From positions 372,001 through 436,000 of the forward strand of contig NZ_JACICC010000002.1 of the NCBI RefSeq assembly GCF_014195635.1: DNA of 64,000 bases. The letters run 5' to 3'. The notes beneath the pieces were generated by a model. It had not been told where the DNA came from. It ran no database searches and worked only from the letters and a program-made list of their open reading frames with translations. Made by a program: the position numbers and the translations under genes. This stretch comes from Pseudochelatococcus contaminans (GTDB lineage Bacteria > Pseudomonadota > Alphaproteobacteria > Rhizobiales > Beijerinckiaceae). Positions 9,906-21,817 of the stretch are shown here, one piece after another. Position 1 is the stretch's first letter, and each line of letters starts with the position of its first letter.

Positions 9906-12900
9906 ACGCGAAGGCGCAGGACACGGACGTAATGAGTGACACAAAGAACCCGAACGACAAGACGCTGAGCGTGACGCCAACGAAGACGCTGACGCTGAAG
10001 CGGCCTGTCGAGCAGGGCGTTGTGCGTCAAAGTTTCTCGCACGGCCGCACCAAGGCCGTTGTGGTGGAAAAGGTCAAGCGCAGGGTCATCGCCTCGTCGG
10101 CTGAGGTTAAAGAAGCACCGGCCAAGGACGTGGCGAAGGAAGCCGCTCCCGCGCAGACCGCATCACCCGCCCCTGCGCCAGCGGCACGGGCCCCTGCGGC
10201 CCCCGCACCGGCAGCACCAGCCGCAAAAGCGCCGGCCCCGGTTGAGGCTGCAAAGTCTCCGGCTATTGCGCCAGAAGCGTCTGCAGCTGCCGAAGTAAAG
10301 GCCGCTCCCGCTGTCGTGAACACGCCTGCGCCTGAAAAGGTCGTGGCTGAACAGCCCTCCGAGACGGCTGCCAAGACGACTGCTGCGACGGCCGAGGTGG
10401 CTGTTGACAGCAAGCCTGCTGCCACACCCGCTCCGGCGGTTAGTGCAGCGGAGACGCCTGCGGCTGTAGCGCCCAAGCGCAGTGCGCCGGCCCGTGAGAC
10501 AGCGGCTGAAGCTCCGGCTATTAGCCAGTCCCGGCAAAATACACGCACGCCTCCTGCACCTCCGCCGGCGCGCACGCCTCCGGCACCGCAGGGCCGCCAG
10601 CCCGCCGCGGGTCGCGGTGGTCCCAATCGTGGCGGTAACCGTCAGGGTTCCCAGCGGGGTGGGTCTGGCGTGGTTCTGCGCACCTTGACGGATGATGAGC
10701 GCGATGCGCGCATTCAGGCGCTCACCGAGGCCAGAAAGCGCGAGGAAGAAGATCGTCGCCGCGCCATAGAGGAAGCGAAGCTGCGCGTCGAGCGTGAAGC
10801 CCGCGAAAAGGTTGAGCGTGAGGCTGCCGAGGCGCGCAAGCGTGAGGAAGACGAACGCCGCCGTCAGGAAGACGAGATCAAGCGCCGTTCTGAAGAGGAA
10901 GCTCGTCGCCGTCTTGGCGCCGAAGGCGGTAGTGCCGCGCCGGCGGCCCGGACCGACAGGCCGCAGCAGGCCCGGCCCGCATCGGCGACACCCGGAGCCG
11001 CCGCGCCGCGCCGTCCGGCCGGCGCTGCAACTCCCGGTACCGCCGCCCCTGCCGGTCGCCCCCGTGCTGCCGAGGCGGAAGACGATTCGCCGCGCACAGC
11101 CCGGCGTCCGGGTGTGCGTGCGGCATTGCCGCCGGCACCCAAGCCTGCCAAGGGCGTGGGCGACGAACGTCGCCGTGGCCGTCTGACGGTTTCTGCCGCG
11201 ACCTCCGGTGATGACGGAGAGCGCACGCATTCTGTCGCCGCCTATCGCCGGCGTCAGCAGCGTATGCGCGGCCAGCAGGTGCAGGAGCCGAAGGAAAAGA
11301 TCAGCCGCGAAGTGATCATTCCGGAGACGATCACCATTCAGGAACTGGCCCTGCGTATGGCCGAGCGTGGCGTCGACGTGATTCGCCTGCTGATGAAGCA
11401 GGGAGAGATGCATAAGATTACCGATGTGATCGACGCGGATACCGCCCAGCTTCTAGCGGAAGAGCTTGGTCATACGGTCAAGCGCGTGGCCGAGGCCGAC
11501 GTCGAGGAAGGTCTGTTCGATACGACCCCCGAAAACCCGGAAGATCTTGCACCCCGGCCTCCGGTGGTCACGATCATGGGCCACGTCGACCACGGCAAGA
11601 CGTCGCTGCTCGATGCGATTCGCAACGCGAATGTCGTGTCCGGCGAAGCTGGCGGCATCACGCAGCATATCGGTGCCTATCAGGTGAAATCGCCGCTCGG
11701 CGGCAAGATCACCTTCATCGATACACCCGGCCACGCCGCGTTCACCGCCATGCGCGCCCGTGGTGCAAAGGTCACCGATATCGTCGTGCTCGTGGTTGCT
11801 GCCGATGACGGCGTCATGCCGCAGACGATCGAAGCCATCAACCATGCCACTGCGGCGCAAGTGCCGTTGATTGTCGCGATCAACAAGATCGACAAGCCGG
11901 ATGCGAATCCGCAGCGCGTACGCAACGAGCTTCTCCAGCACAGCGTGGTGGTGGAATCGATGGGCGGCGAAACGCTGGAGTTCGAAGTATCGGCGAAGGT
12001 CGGCACCAACCTCGACAAGCTGCTGGAAGGTCTGCAGTTGCAGTCCGAAATTCTGGAGCTGAAGGCGAATCCGGAACACTCCGCGGAAGGTACGGTCATC
12101 GAGGCCAAGCTGGATCGTGGACGCGGTCCCGTCGCGACGGTGCTGGTGCAGAAGGGAACGCTCAGGGTTGGCGACATCGTTGTCGCGGGCGCGGAGTGGG
12201 GACGCGTGCGAGCGCTGATTGCGGACACTGGCGGTCAGATTCGCGAGGCGGGCCCGTCAGTGCCGGCAGAGGTGCTCGGTTTCAACGGCACGCCCGAGGC
12301 TGGCGACCGCGTTGCAGTGGTCGAATCGGAAGCGCGTGCCCGTGAAATCACCGGCTACCGCATTCGCCAGAAGCGCGATCTTGCTGCGGTGCGCGGTGCA
12401 GGTGCATCCCGTTCGCTGGCGGACATGATGCGCGATCTCAAGGAAGGCGCAGGCCGCAAGGAATTTGCGCTTGTCGTCAAGGCAGACGTGCAGGGTTCGT
12501 CCGAGGCTATCGTCGGCATGCTGGAAAAGGCAGGTAACGAGGAAGTTTCGGCACGAATCATCCACTCCGGCGTCGGCGGGATCACCGAATCGGACATCAC
12601 GCTGGCGGAGGCTTCCGGCGCCGTGGTGATCGGCTTCAACGTTCGTGCCAACAAGGAAGCGCGTGAGGCTGCCGAGCGGGCGGGCGTTGAAATTCGCTAC
12701 TACAACATCATCTACAACCTCGTGGACGATGTTAAGGCGGCAATGTCCGGTCTGCTGGCCCCGACCCTGCGCGAGCACATGCTCGGCAATGCCGAAATCC
12801 GTGAGATCTTCAGCGTCTCGAAGATCGGCAAGGTGGCGGGCTGCCTCGTCACCGATGGCGTGGTGCAGAAGGGTGCGAACGTGCGCCTCATCCGCGACAA

Positions 12901-13069
12901 CGTCGTCATCCACGAGGGCAAGCTGTCTCAGCTCAAGCGCTTCAAGGACGACGCCAAGGAAGTCGTGGCCGGCCAGGAATGCGGTATGTCATTCGAGAGC
13001 TACCAGGACATGCGCGTCGGCGATGTCATCGAGTGCTACACCATCGAGGAGATCCGTCGCTCGCTGTGA
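9902..13069 (+). CDS. infB: translation initiation factor IF-2
   Basis: IF-2 is the GTPase that brings fMet-tRNA to the 30S subunit and promotes subunit joining. The 1055 residues begin with a basic motif ([20 protein letters not shown]), followed by about 250 residues of Ala/Pro-rich low complexity, a charged helical R/E/K stretch and a second basic linker. The conserved core follows: IF2_N, then the G1 motif GHVDHGKT at residues 560-567, the DTPGH G3 motif, NKID for G4, and the beta-barrel and C1/C2 domains that recognise the initiator tRNA. Start overlaps the YlxR-like gene. An ATG at 9932 could be a second start. A hairpin follows the stop at 13113-13136. Confidence 0.97.
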   Translation: MNAKAQDTDVMSDTKNPNDKTLSVTPTKTLTLKRPVEQGVVRQSFSHGRTKAVVVEKVKRRVIASSAEVKEAPAKDVAKEAAPAQTASPAPAPAARAPAAPAPAAPAAKAPAPVEAAKSPAIAPEASAAAEVKAAPAVVNTPAPEKVVAEQPSETAAKTTAATAEVAVDSKPAATPAPAVSAAETPAAVAPKRSAPARETAAEAPAISQSRQNTRTPPAPPPARTPPAPQGRQPAAGRGGPNRGGNRQGSQRGGSGVVLRTLTDDERDARIQALTEARKREEEDRRRAIEEAKLRVEREAREKVEREAAEARKREEDERRRQEDEIKRRSEEEARRRLGAEGGSAAPAARTDRPQQARPASATPGAAAPRRPAGAATPGTAAPAGRPRAAEAEDDSPRTARRPGVRAALPPAPKPAKGVGDERRRGRLTVSAATSGDDGERTHSVAAYRRRQQRMRGQQVQEPKEKISREVIIPETITIQELALRMAERGVDVIRLLMKQGEMHKITDVIDADTAQLLAEELGHTVKRVAEADVEEGLFDTTPENPEDLAPRPPVVTIMGHVDHGKTSLLDAIRNANVVSGEAGGITQHIGAYQVKSPLGGKITFIDTPGHAAFTAMRARGAKVTDIVVLVVAADDGVMPQTIEAINHATAAQVPLIVAINKIDKPDANPQRVRNELLQHSVVVESMGGETLEFEVSAKVGTNLDKLLEGLQLQSEILELKANPEHSAEGTVIEAKLDRGRGPVATVLVQKGTLRVGDIVVAGAEWGRVRALIADTGGQIREAGPSVPAEVLGFNGTPEAGDRVAVVESEARAREITGYRIRQKRDLAAVRGAGASRSLADMMRDLKEGAGRKEFALVVKADVQGSSEAIVGMLEKAGNEEVSARIIHSGVGGITESDITLAEASGAVVIGFNVRANKEAREAAERAGVEIRYYNIIYNLVDDVKAAMSGLLAPTLREHMLGNAEIREIFSVSKIGKVAGCLVTDGVVQKGANVRLIRDNVVIHEGKLSQLKRFKDDAKEVVAGQECGMSFESYQDMRVGDVIECYTIEEIRRSL

Positions 13070-13112
13070 CGGACTTCCGACGGTCGAATCAGCGACCCAT
13101 CTGTTGCAAAAA

Positions 13113-13136
13113 GCCGGCGCGATCTCTTGCGCCGGC
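13113..13136 (+). terminator. hairpin after infB
   Basis: A perfect 8-bp stem GCCGGCGC/GCGCCGGC with an 8-base loop, 44 bases after the infB stop. The downstream flank has only three T in a row, so it is at best an attenuator or weak terminator. On the other strand the stem is followed by five T. Confidence 0.5.
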
Positions 13137-13168
13137 GTAAAAGTTTGGTTTCATGCATAATGGAAAGG

Positions 13169-13187
13169 CCCCGGTCCGACTCCGGGG
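13169..13187 (+). promoter_or_regulatory. rbfA: short GC hairpin just before the rbfA start
   Basis: CCCCGG and CCGGGG form a 6-bp stem with a 7-base loop, ending 12 bases before the rbfA ATG. It could limit ribosome access to the start, or mark a processing point in the infB-rbfA mRNA. The role is inferred from position only. Confidence 0.35.
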
Positions 13188-13199
13188 GTAGATGAGTGA

Positions 13200-13640
13200 A
13201 TGTCTCGAAGAAAACCTGAAACGGGCAGCGGCCCGAGCCAACGCGTATTGCGCGTCGGCGAGCTGGTGCGTCATGCGCTGGCCGAAATCCTGATGCGCGG
13301 CGAGGTGCATGATGACGTGCTCAGCTCGCACGTCATCACTGTGCCGGAAGTGCGCATGTCACCGGATCTGCGCCTCGCCACCGCCTACATCATTCCGCTC
13401 GGCGGCAAGGATGTGAAGCCCGTGCTGGCGGCTCTGGAGCGCAACCGCAAGATCATCCGCACCGAACTGGCTCGCCGGATCAACCTCCGATACGCGCCCG
13501 ATATCCGCTTCCGTTTCGACGAATCGTTCGATGAGGCGGGGCACATCGATAGCTTGTTGCGCTCCAACAAGGTAACCGGCCACAACCATATAGACGAGGA
13601 CGACAGCGTAGAAGATGACGACGGCGATCATGACCGCTGA
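13200..13640 (+). CDS. rbfA: ribosome-binding factor A
   Basis: RbfA binds the 30S subunit near helix 1 of 16S rRNA and is needed for late maturation. The 146 residues show the family features: [19 protein letters not shown] near the N-terminus, [19 protein letters not shown], a [18 protein letters not shown] segment ending the KH-like domain, and a D/E-rich tail. The ATG follows GATGAGTGA with only a weak ribosome site. The 3' end overlaps the start of truB by 26 bases, in keeping with a coupled rbfA-truB unit. Confidence 0.96.
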   Translation: MSRRKPETGSGPSQRVLRVGELVRHALAEILMRGEVHDDVLSSHVITVPEVRMSPDLRLATAYIIPLGGKDVKPVLAALERNRKIIRTELARRINLRYAPDIRFRFDESFDEAGHIDSLLRSNKVTGHNHIDEDDSVEDDDGDHDR

Positions 13641-14739
13641 GAAGGATGAGGCCGCGACCTCCGACCAGACCGCTGCGACCGCACCCCGCGCCGAAAACAG
13701 GCAGCCTCACCCCGGCCGCGCCGATGGTGGAAGACAGGGCAAGGGCCAGCAACAAAGGCGCCGGCAGAATGAAGGCCGCTCCCGCAAGCTGGATATCAAC
13801 GGCTGGCTCATCCTCGACAAGCCGATCGGGATGACGTCCACCCACGCTGTCGCTGTCGTGAAGCGCATTTTCAATGCCCGCAAAGCAGGGCATGCCGGCA
13901 CGCTCGACCCGCTGGCGTCGGGCATTCTGCCGATTGCGCTTGGCGAAGGCACGAAGACGGTTCCCTATGTCATGGACGGTCGCAAGGCCTATGCCTTCAC
14001 CGTGAGCTGGGGCGCAGAGACGAATACCGACGATACGGAGGGCGAGGTTACAGCGCGCAGCGACCGCCGTCCGACGCGCGAGGAGGTGGAAGCGCTTCTG
14101 CCGCGTTTCACCGGCGAACTGATGCAGGTGCCCCCGCGCTTCTCGGCGATCAAGATCGATGGCGAGCGTGCTTATGATCTGGCGCGGGACGGCGAAGAGG
14201 TTGAGCTGGCAGCGCGGCCTGTGCTGATCCACAGGCTGACGCTGGTCGAGCACACCGGCGACACCAGCACGCTGGAAGCCGAATGCGGCAAGGGCACCTA
14301 TGTTCGCGCCATTGCGCGCGACCTTGGGCGCGCCATCGGGTGCCTCGGTCATGTGGCCACCTTGCGGCGCACCCGTGTCGGGCCGTTCCGGCTGGACCGG
14401 ACGATTTCACTGGCGGCATTGCAGGAATTGAGTCATAAGCCTCCGGTTGACAACGAGCCTGGTGAGACGGTCGATGATCGGACGATCGCACCTGCATTGT
14501 TGTCGCAAGTACTTCTGCCCGTTGAGACCGCGCTGGACGACATCCCGGCGCTGGCCGTCAACAGGGCGGACGCGGTTCGGCTCGCGCGGGGCCAGACCGT
14601 ACTGCTGCGCGGACGGGACGCGCCGATCATCGAAGGCCCGCTTGCCGTGACCTGCCAGGGACGACTTGTCGCCGTGGCGGATCTGGAAGCGGGAGAGATC
14701 GTTGCCCGCCGTGTTTTCAACCTCAGCGGCGCTCACTGA
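13615..14739 (+). CDS. truB: tRNA pseudouridine(55) synthase TruB
   Basis: TruB makes pseudouridine 55 in the T-loop of tRNA. The catalytic Asp is D98 in [15 protein letters not shown]. Other family blocks are the [15 protein letters not shown] strand near residue 65, [33 protein letters not shown] and [12 protein letters not shown]. The first 55 residues are an unusual basic, Gln/Arg-rich extension before the domain. The start at 13615 lies inside rbfA; a second ATG at 13630 is equally possible and costs five residues. rpsO follows after 27 bases. Confidence 0.96.
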   Translation: MTTAIMTAEKDEAATSDQTAATAPRAENRQPHPGRADGGRQGKGQQQRRRQNEGRSRKLDINGWLILDKPIGMTSTHAVAVVKRIFNARKAGHAGTLDPLASGILPIALGEGTKTVPYVMDGRKAYAFTVSWGAETNTDDTEGEVTARSDRRPTREEVEALLPRFTGELMQVPPRFSAIKIDGERAYDLARDGEEVELAARPVLIHRLTLVEHTGDTSTLEAECGKGTYVRAIARDLGRAIGCLGHVATLRRTRVGPFRLDRTISLAALQELSHKPPVDNEPGETVDDRTIAPALLSQVLLPVETALDDIPALAVNRADAVRLARGQTVLLRGRDAPIIEGPLAVTCQGRLVAVADLEAGEIVARRVFNLSGAH

Positions 14740-14766
14740 AGCGCCCTTTACTCGAAAGGAACACCG

Positions 14767-15036
14767 ATGTCGATTACGCCTGAGCGCAAACAAGAACTCG
14801 TCAAGGAATTCGCCCGCGTACCTAACGATTCCGGCTCGCCGGAAGTGCAGGTCGCGATCCTGACGGAGCGCATCACCAACCTGACTGGCCACTTCAAGAC
14901 CCACGCCAAGGATAACCACTCCCGCCGTGGCCTGCTCAAGCTCGTTTCCCAGCGCCGCAAGCTGCTGGATTACGTGAAGGGCAAGGATGTAGAGCGCTAC
15001 CGCACGCTGATTACGCGCCTCGGCATCCGCCGCTGA
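14767..15036 (+). CDS. rpsO: 30S ribosomal protein S15
   Basis: Eighty-nine residues, the standard S15 length. The blocks [34 protein letters not shown] and [13 protein letters not shown] are characteristic. S15 is a primary binder of the central domain of 16S rRNA. The ATG is preceded by GAAAGGAACACC, giving an AAGGA ribosome site. A terminator at 15061-15094 follows, and pnp comes next, the order known from E. coli and most proteobacteria. Confidence 0.98.
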   Translation: MSITPERKQELVKEFARVPNDSGSPEVQVAILTERITNLTGHFKTHAKDNHSRRGLLKLVSQRRKLLDYVKGKDVERYRTLITRLGIRR

Positions 15037-15060
15037 GCACACAGCACGCATACGCTATTG

Positions 15061-15094
15061 CGCCCCGGGAGACTTGCGTCATCCCGGGCGTTTT
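15061..15094 (+). terminator. intrinsic terminator after rpsO
   Basis: CGCCCCGGGA pairs with TCCCGGGCG (nine pairs and one bulged C) around a 10-base loop and is followed by TTTTAT. It lies 24 bases after the rpsO stop. It may be leaky, because pnp downstream is often co-transcribed with rpsO. Confidence 0.8.
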
Positions 15095-15424
15095 ATATGA
15101 TGCACACCCGTTTCTGATCGATGAGGCGATTTTCCGTCCGATTGAAACAGGTTCAAACGCGGCTTCCGGACAACGTCGTCCACTGGCAGATTTCAACGTT
15201 TCGCTGAAATGTCGAAATAAGGCTTTAAGGAAGCTGTGAGACTGGCAGGGCCCGCAGCCGCGGCTGTGCCTCTTCCGCCGGAAAACGGCCATGGCAGGAT
15301 CGCAGGGCGCTTCATTGCAGGAGCGCCGCGCCGTCTTGCTCATGGCTTTCCGAAAATACGGTGCGCCGGTTTACCGCGCCCGGAAACCATGGCCGTGCAA
15401 GCGGCCCGAGCAAAAGAGAGAAGC
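15095..15424 (+). promoter_or_regulatory. pnp: structured pnp leader
   Basis: A 330-bp non-coding stretch before the pnp ATG. It holds a 12-bp perfect palindrome CAGCCGCGGCTG at 15255-15266. It also holds a 10-bp long-range inverted repeat, ACGGCCATGG at 15285-15294 and CCATGGCCGT at 15387-15396, the second arm ending 28 bases before the start. Between the arms lies a smaller stem, GGCGCT with AGCGCC. In E. coli the pnp leader forms a duplex cut by RNase III, after which PNPase represses its own mRNA. A similar arrangement is possible here; that is inference. Confidence 0.5.
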
Positions 15425-17566
<2,142 letters not shown>

Positions 17567-17597
17567 TCCGCAATTGTCCTCGTGACAATCGTTTCAT

Positions 17598-17633
17598 CCC
17601 CCGGCGGTCTTCCGCCGGGGGTTTCCTGTTTTT
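17598..17633 (+). terminator. intrinsic terminator after pnp
   Basis: CCCCCGGCGG and CCGCCGGGGG form a perfect 10-bp stem with a 4-base loop, followed by TTTCCTGTTTTT. It starts 31 bases after the pnp stop and closes the nusA-pnp gene block. Confidence 0.92.
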
Positions 17634-17764
17634 CGGCTCCCCGGCATCGCTGAAGATAAAAAAAGAACGCGTATAGCGGGCCTTGGATCATTTCTAGCGT
17701 GGCCTATCTTATGGTACAGAGACCACGCGTTCCGGATCATGCTTGACTGCCTGTTGGGATCCAT

Positions 17765-18805
17765 ATGCCGACCGATGACACCGGATCGATCTCCGATTCG
17801 CAGAGAAGACGTGAACGGTGGGAAAAGCTGACGCGCCGTCGGCGACACCTGTCGATGCTGGGCATTTTGCTGAGCGCCGGCATCTTTCTGGCCGCGCTCG
17901 TCGCGCTCTGGCATCTCGCTCATGAAATGGATGCCGCGCAAGTCAGCGCGGCGCTGCGCTCCGCCAGCCCCCGGCAGGAAATGCTGGCGCTGCTGTTCAC
18001 CGTCGTCAGCTACACGTTGCTCACGGGTTACGATTTTTTGGCCCTGCGCCAGCTTGGCGAACGCATTGCCTATCCCGTCACGGCCCTTGCCTCTTTCACC
18101 AGCTATGCGGTGAGTTTCACGCTCGGCTTCCCCCTCCTGACGTCGGGCACGGTGCGCTACTGGATCTATTCGCCGCATGGCCTGAAGACCTGGAAGATCG
18201 CGTCTCTGACGGTGATCGCCGGTATCACGTTCTGGCTCGGCATGGGATGCGTGCTGGCATGGAGCCTGTTGCGCGAGGCGGAGGCGCTGAGTCCCATCCT
18301 GCGGCTGCGCCCTTCCCTGTTGCATGCCGCAGGGGCGGGCGTGATCCTGCTGCTCGTTGGCTATTTCATCTGGATCTCGCTGAAACAGCGTGCGGTTGCC
18401 GTGCGCGGCTGGCGGCTGGATCTGCCGGGGTTCAAGGTATCGCTGGGGCAGACCATTCTCGGCGCGGGCGACGTCTGCGCCGGTGCCGCCGTGCTGTTCA
18501 TGCTGCTGCCCGCCGGGCACGGCATGAGCTTCGACACGTTCCTCGCCGTCTATGTGCTGGCCTGCATGCTTGGCATCGTGAGCCATTCGCCCGGCGGTCT
18601 TGGCGTGTTCGAGGCGACGATGCTGATCGCGCTGTCGCATCTGCCGCGCGAGGGGGTGCTCGGCGCGGTGTTGCTGTTCCGCGTGTTCTACTATCTGCTG
18701 CCCTTTGTGCTGGCGCTGGTCATGCTGCTGATCCACACCGGATGGACGCGCATGCGGGGGAAGGCCGCGCGATCTTCCCCCGGCGGGTCTGCCAGTCCCG
18801 ACTGA
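17765..18805 (+). CDS. YbhN/UPF0104-type membrane protein (MprF flippase-domain homologue)
   Basis: A 346-residue integral membrane protein with about eight hydrophobic helices after a basic, cytosolic N-terminus (RRRERWEKLTRRRRH). The family marks are FTLGFPLLTSGTVRYWIY in the middle and HSPGGLGVFEATML near residue 280. This domain is the lipid-flipping half of MprF. The second half, which attaches lysine or another amino acid to phosphatidylglycerol, is absent, so lipid modification by this protein alone is not expected. It converges with the quinone oxidoreductase gene, whose stop is 9 bases away. Substrate unknown. Confidence 0.82.
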   Translation: MPTDDTGSISDSQRRRERWEKLTRRRRHLSMLGILLSAGIFLAALVALWHLAHEMDAAQVSAALRSASPRQEMLALLFTVVSYTLLTGYDFLALRQLGERIAYPVTALASFTSYAVSFTLGFPLLTSGTVRYWIYSPHGLKTWKIASLTVIAGITFWLGMGCVLAWSLLREAEALSPILRLRPSLLHAAGAGVILLLVGYFIWISLKQRAVAVRGWRLDLPGFKVSLGQTILGAGDVCAGAAVLFMLLPAGHGMSFDTFLAVYVLACMLGIVSHSPGGLGVFEATMLIALSHLPREGVLGAVLLFRVFYYLLPFVLALVMLLIHTGWTRMRGKAARSSPGGSASPD

Positions 18806-18814
18806 CGACGGCTT

Positions 18815-19789
18815 TTATGTCGGCAGCAGCACCGTCGCGCCTGTCGTCTGACGGCTCTGCAGGGCGCGGTGGGCATCGGCTGCCTGCGCCAGTGGATAAT
18901 GGCCGTTGATGGCAACCTGCACAGCGCCGTCACCGATGACATGGAACAGGCGTTCGGCCTGCTCCAGCAGGATCTCACGATTTTTGGTGAAGGTACCGAG
19001 CGTCGGCCGCGTCACGAACAGCGAGCCCTTCTGCCCCAGCAGGAGGATGTCGAAGTTGTCGATGACGCCGGAGGCGTTGCCGAAACTGACGAAAAGCCCC
19101 AGCGGACGCAGCACATCGAGCGAGGCCGGATAGGTGGCCTTGCCCACGCCGTCATAGACGACATCGACGCCCCTGCCCCCGGTAATATCACGTACAGCGG
19201 TGACGAAATCATCCTTCGTGTAGTCGATGACGTGGTCGGCTCCCTTGCTGCGCACCAGTTCCACCTTCTCTGGCGAGCCAGCCGTGGCGATCACGGTCGC
19301 GCCCAGATGCTTGGCCCACTGTGTCAGAATGAGACCGACGCCGCCAGCTGCCGCATGAATGAGAATCACGTTGCCGGGAGAAATATCGAACGTGCGGTGC
19401 AGCAGATATTCAGCCGTCAGCCCCTTCAGCAGGCTGGCAGCCGCCATCTCGAAGCCTACGGACCCCGGCAGTTTCACGACCAGCTCGGCCGGCACCACGG
19501 TTTGATCGGCATAGGCGCCGAGATGGCTGGTATAGGCCACGCGATCGCCGGGGGTGAATTCGGACACGCCCTCACCGACGATCACAACCTCACCCGCGCC
19601 CTCGTTGCCTGGCACGAAAGGCAGCTGCGGCGCCTTGTAAACCCCGGAGCGGAAATACGTATCGATGAAGTTGACCCCGATCGCCCGGTTGGCGATCAGC
19701 AGTTCGCCCGGACCGGGCAGGCGCTCCGGCACGGATTCGTAACTCAGAACCTCAGGCCCGCCGTAGGCGTGGACGACAATCGCGTTCAT
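18815..19789 (-). CDS. qor: NADPH:quinone oxidoreductase, zinc-free MDR family
   Basis: A 324-residue enzyme of the medium-chain reductase superfamily, close to E. coli Qor, which reduces quinones with NADPH in the cytosol. Evidence: an N-terminal GroES-like domain with NFIDTYFRSGVY and LPFVPGNEGAGEV, then the Rossmann domain with the nucleotide-binding AAAGGVGLILTQWAK, and RPTLGTFTKNREIL near the C-terminus. No zinc-binding cysteines are present, which sets it apart from alcohol dehydrogenases. It starts with ATG and a GAGCGGTTC ribosome site upstream. It stands alone between a convergent membrane-protein gene and a divergent hydroxylase gene. Confidence 0.92.
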   Translation of the reverse strand: MNAIVVHAYGGPEVLSYESVPERLPGPGELLIANRAIGVNFIDTYFRSGVYKAPQLPFVPGNEGAGEVVIVGEGVSEFTPGDRVAYTSHLGAYADQTVVPAELVVKLPGSVGFEMAAASLLKGLTAEYLLHRTFDISPGNVILIHAAAGGVGLILTQWAKHLGATVIATAGSPEKVELVRSKGADHVIDYTKDDFVTAVRDITGGRGVDVVYDGVGKATYPASLDVLRPLGLFVSFGNASGVIDNFDILLLGQKGSLFVTRPTLGTFTKNREILLEQAERLFHVIGDGAVQVAINGHYPLAQAADAHRALQSRQTTGATVLLPT

Positions 19790-19982
19790 GAACCGCTCCT
19801 CGGTGAATGGGTGTTGTCGGAAAACTGTACCGGATAGGTTACGTGGTGGCGCGCTGGTGTCCAGTCGATTTGTGCCGGCTGATTCGCGCGAGGAACGATT
19901 TGCGAACCGGCGCGGGAACGGCTATTGACTAAAAGCTGTTGGGCTTAAAGCCGTTGCGCTGCATCAGGGCCGGGAAAACACC

Positions 19983-21275
19983 ATGACGGCAATCGATTTC
20001 GACATCATCGTCGCCGGCGCCGGCCCCGCCGGGCTCGCGGCCGCGCTTGCCTTCGCACAGGAGGGGTTTTCGACCGCCCTTGTCGGCACGACGGATGCAC
20101 CGCACGATGCCCGCACCGTTGCGCTACTGGATGGCTCCGTGCGCTTTCTGGCCGCGCTGGGTGTGTGGGAGCGGATCGAGTCCGACGCCGCGCCCATGCG
20201 GTTGATGCGCCTCGTCGATGCCACCAACAACCTGTTCCGTTCGCCGCCGGTAGAGTTTTCATCGCGCGAGATCGGTCTCGATGCCTTCGGCTACAATATC
20301 GAGAATGTGCGGCTTGTGGCTCATCTGGTGGACGAGGCAGCGAAACGCCCTCACCTGATGTTGTTCCCTCAGCGCGTCGCCGGTTTCTTCGCCGATTCGC
20401 AGGTTGCCACCGTCACGCTGGATGACGGACGCAGATTGACGGCACGCCTTGCCGTGGGCGCGGAGGGTCGCCGGTCGCCGCTGCGTCAGGCTTCGGGCAT
20501 CGGCACACGCAACTGGAGCTATCCGCAGACAGCCGTCACGGCCATCCTGTCGCACACGCGCGAGCATCACGATTCATCGACCGAGTTCCACACCCGCGCC
20601 GGGCCTTTTACACTGGTGCCCTTGCAGGGCCGGCGGTCGAGCCTCGTCTGGGTCAACCGGCCGGAGGATGCGACGCGGCTGGCGGCTCTGGATGACGACG
20701 CCTTCGCACGCGCTGTCGAGGAGCGGGCGTCGAGCCTGCTCGGCGCAATGCGTCTGGATGGTCCGCGCGGGGCGGTGCCGCTGTCCGGCATGAAGGCGAC
20801 GCCGCTCGTTGCGACGCGGCTGGCGCTGGTGGGCGAGGCTGCGCATGTCTTCCCGCCCATCGGTGCGCAGGGACTCAACCTCGGTCTGCGCGACGGAGCA
20901 GCGCTGCGTGACGCGCTCGTCGATGCGCGCGCAGCAGGATACGATATCGGTACGCCGCGCGTGCTGGAGCCGTTCGGCCGGGCGCGCGCGACCGATACGG
21001 CGATGCGCACCAACGTCATCGACATGCTGAACCGCACCCTGCTCAGCGATTTCCTGCCGGCGGATCTTCTGCGCGGGGCCGGGCTGCTGACATTGAGCCT
21101 TTTTGGCCCGCTGCGCCGCGCTGTCATGCGCGAAGGATTGACCCCTTCGCTGGCCACACCGCGCCAGATGCGCCGCGAAACGCGAAGAAATGACGGCAAG
21201 ACACCGAACGGGACTGGAACGACGCACGGCGAAGTGGTATCCGGCGCGCGCGAGCATAACCGGAATCACGCATGA
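19983..21275 (+). CDS. UbiH/UbiF-family FAD hydroxylase
   Basis: A 430-residue FAD-dependent aromatic hydroxylase expected to act in ubiquinone ring hydroxylation. The FAD-binding GxGxxG motif is IIVAGAGPAGLAAALA near residue 10. The second FAD motif is ALVGEAAHVFPPIGAQGLNLGLRD near residue 278, the characteristic UbiH/UbiF/COQ6 block. A conserved G-x-D-type motif is replaced by VGAEGRRSPLR. The last 35 residues are basic and low in complexity. The stop overlaps hpt by four bases (ATGA at 21272-21275). Which ring position it hydroxylates cannot be assigned from sequence alone. Confidence 0.88.
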   Translation: MTAIDFDIIVAGAGPAGLAAALAFAQEGFSTALVGTTDAPHDARTVALLDGSVRFLAALGVWERIESDAAPMRLMRLVDATNNLFRSPPVEFSSREIGLDAFGYNIENVRLVAHLVDEAAKRPHLMLFPQRVAGFFADSQVATVTLDDGRRLTARLAVGAEGRRSPLRQASGIGTRNWSYPQTAVTAILSHTREHHDSSTEFHTRAGPFTLVPLQGRRSSLVWVNRPEDATRLAALDDDAFARAVEERASSLLGAMRLDGPRGAVPLSGMKATPLVATRLALVGEAAHVFPPIGAQGLNLGLRDGAALRDALVDARAAGYDIGTPRVLEPFGRARATDTAMRTNVIDMLNRTLLSDFLPADLLRGAGLLTLSLFGPLRRAVMREGLTPSLATPRQMRRETRRNDGKTPNGTGTTHGEVVSGAREHNRNHA

Positions 21276-21814
21276 ACCCCTCCTTTACAATCGCCCCGCT
21301 GTTTGACGAAGCCGAGATCGCGGCCCGTAATGAAGCAATCGCGCAGGCGGTGGCTACCCAAGCCCCGCACAATCTGCTGGTCGTTGCCGTGCTGAAAGGC
21401 AGCTTCATGTTCGCCGCCGATCTGATCCGCGCGCTGCATCGGGTTGGTCTGTCGCCGCAGGTGGAGTTCATCCAGCTGTCGAGTTACAAGGACGCGTTGG
21501 TGTCATACGGCACCGTCACCGTGTCCAAGGATATCGACAGCGACGTGGTGGGGCGCGATGTGCTGCTGCTTGACGATATTCTGGAATCAGGGCGCACGCT
21601 GGCCTTCGCCAAGGATCTTCTGGTAGCGCGTGGCGCGCGACGGGTGATGACGGCCGTGCTGCTCGACAAGCCGGGCCACCGGGTGTCGCATATCCAGCCC
21701 GATTTCGTCGGCTTTCAGTGCCCGGACAAGTTCGTCGTCGGTTACGGCATGGATGCGGCCCATTCCTTCCGCCAGTTGCCCTACATCGGCATCATCGAAA
21801 AAGACGGGAAGTAA
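21272..21814 (+). CDS. hpt: hypoxanthine phosphoribosyltransferase
   Basis: A 180-residue type I phosphoribosyltransferase that salvages hypoxanthine or guanine with PRPP. The PRPP-binding loop is VLLLDDILESGRTL with the acidic pair D101-D102. VLKGSFMFAADLIRAL near residue 40 is the pyrophosphate loop, and VGFQCPDKFVVGYGMD near the C-terminus is the purine-binding block that separates Hpt from other PRTases. Start overlaps the hydroxylase stop, and the cpdR-like gene follows after 3 bases, so the three genes are likely one transcript. Confidence 0.94.
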   Translation: MNPSFTIAPLFDEAEIAARNEAIAQAVATQAPHNLLVVAVLKGSFMFAADLIRALHRVGLSPQVEFIQLSSYKDALVSYGTVTVSKDIDSDVVGRDVLLLDDILESGRTLAFAKDLLVARGARRVMTAVLLDKPGHRVSHIQPDFVGFQCPDKFVVGYGMDAAHSFRQLPYIGIIEKDGK

Positions 21815-21817
21815 CCG

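Noticed and set aside
10140-10570. Ala/Pro-rich ORFs on the minus strand inside infB
   Set aside because: They are mirror images of the low-complexity part of infB, with no ribosome site or domain.
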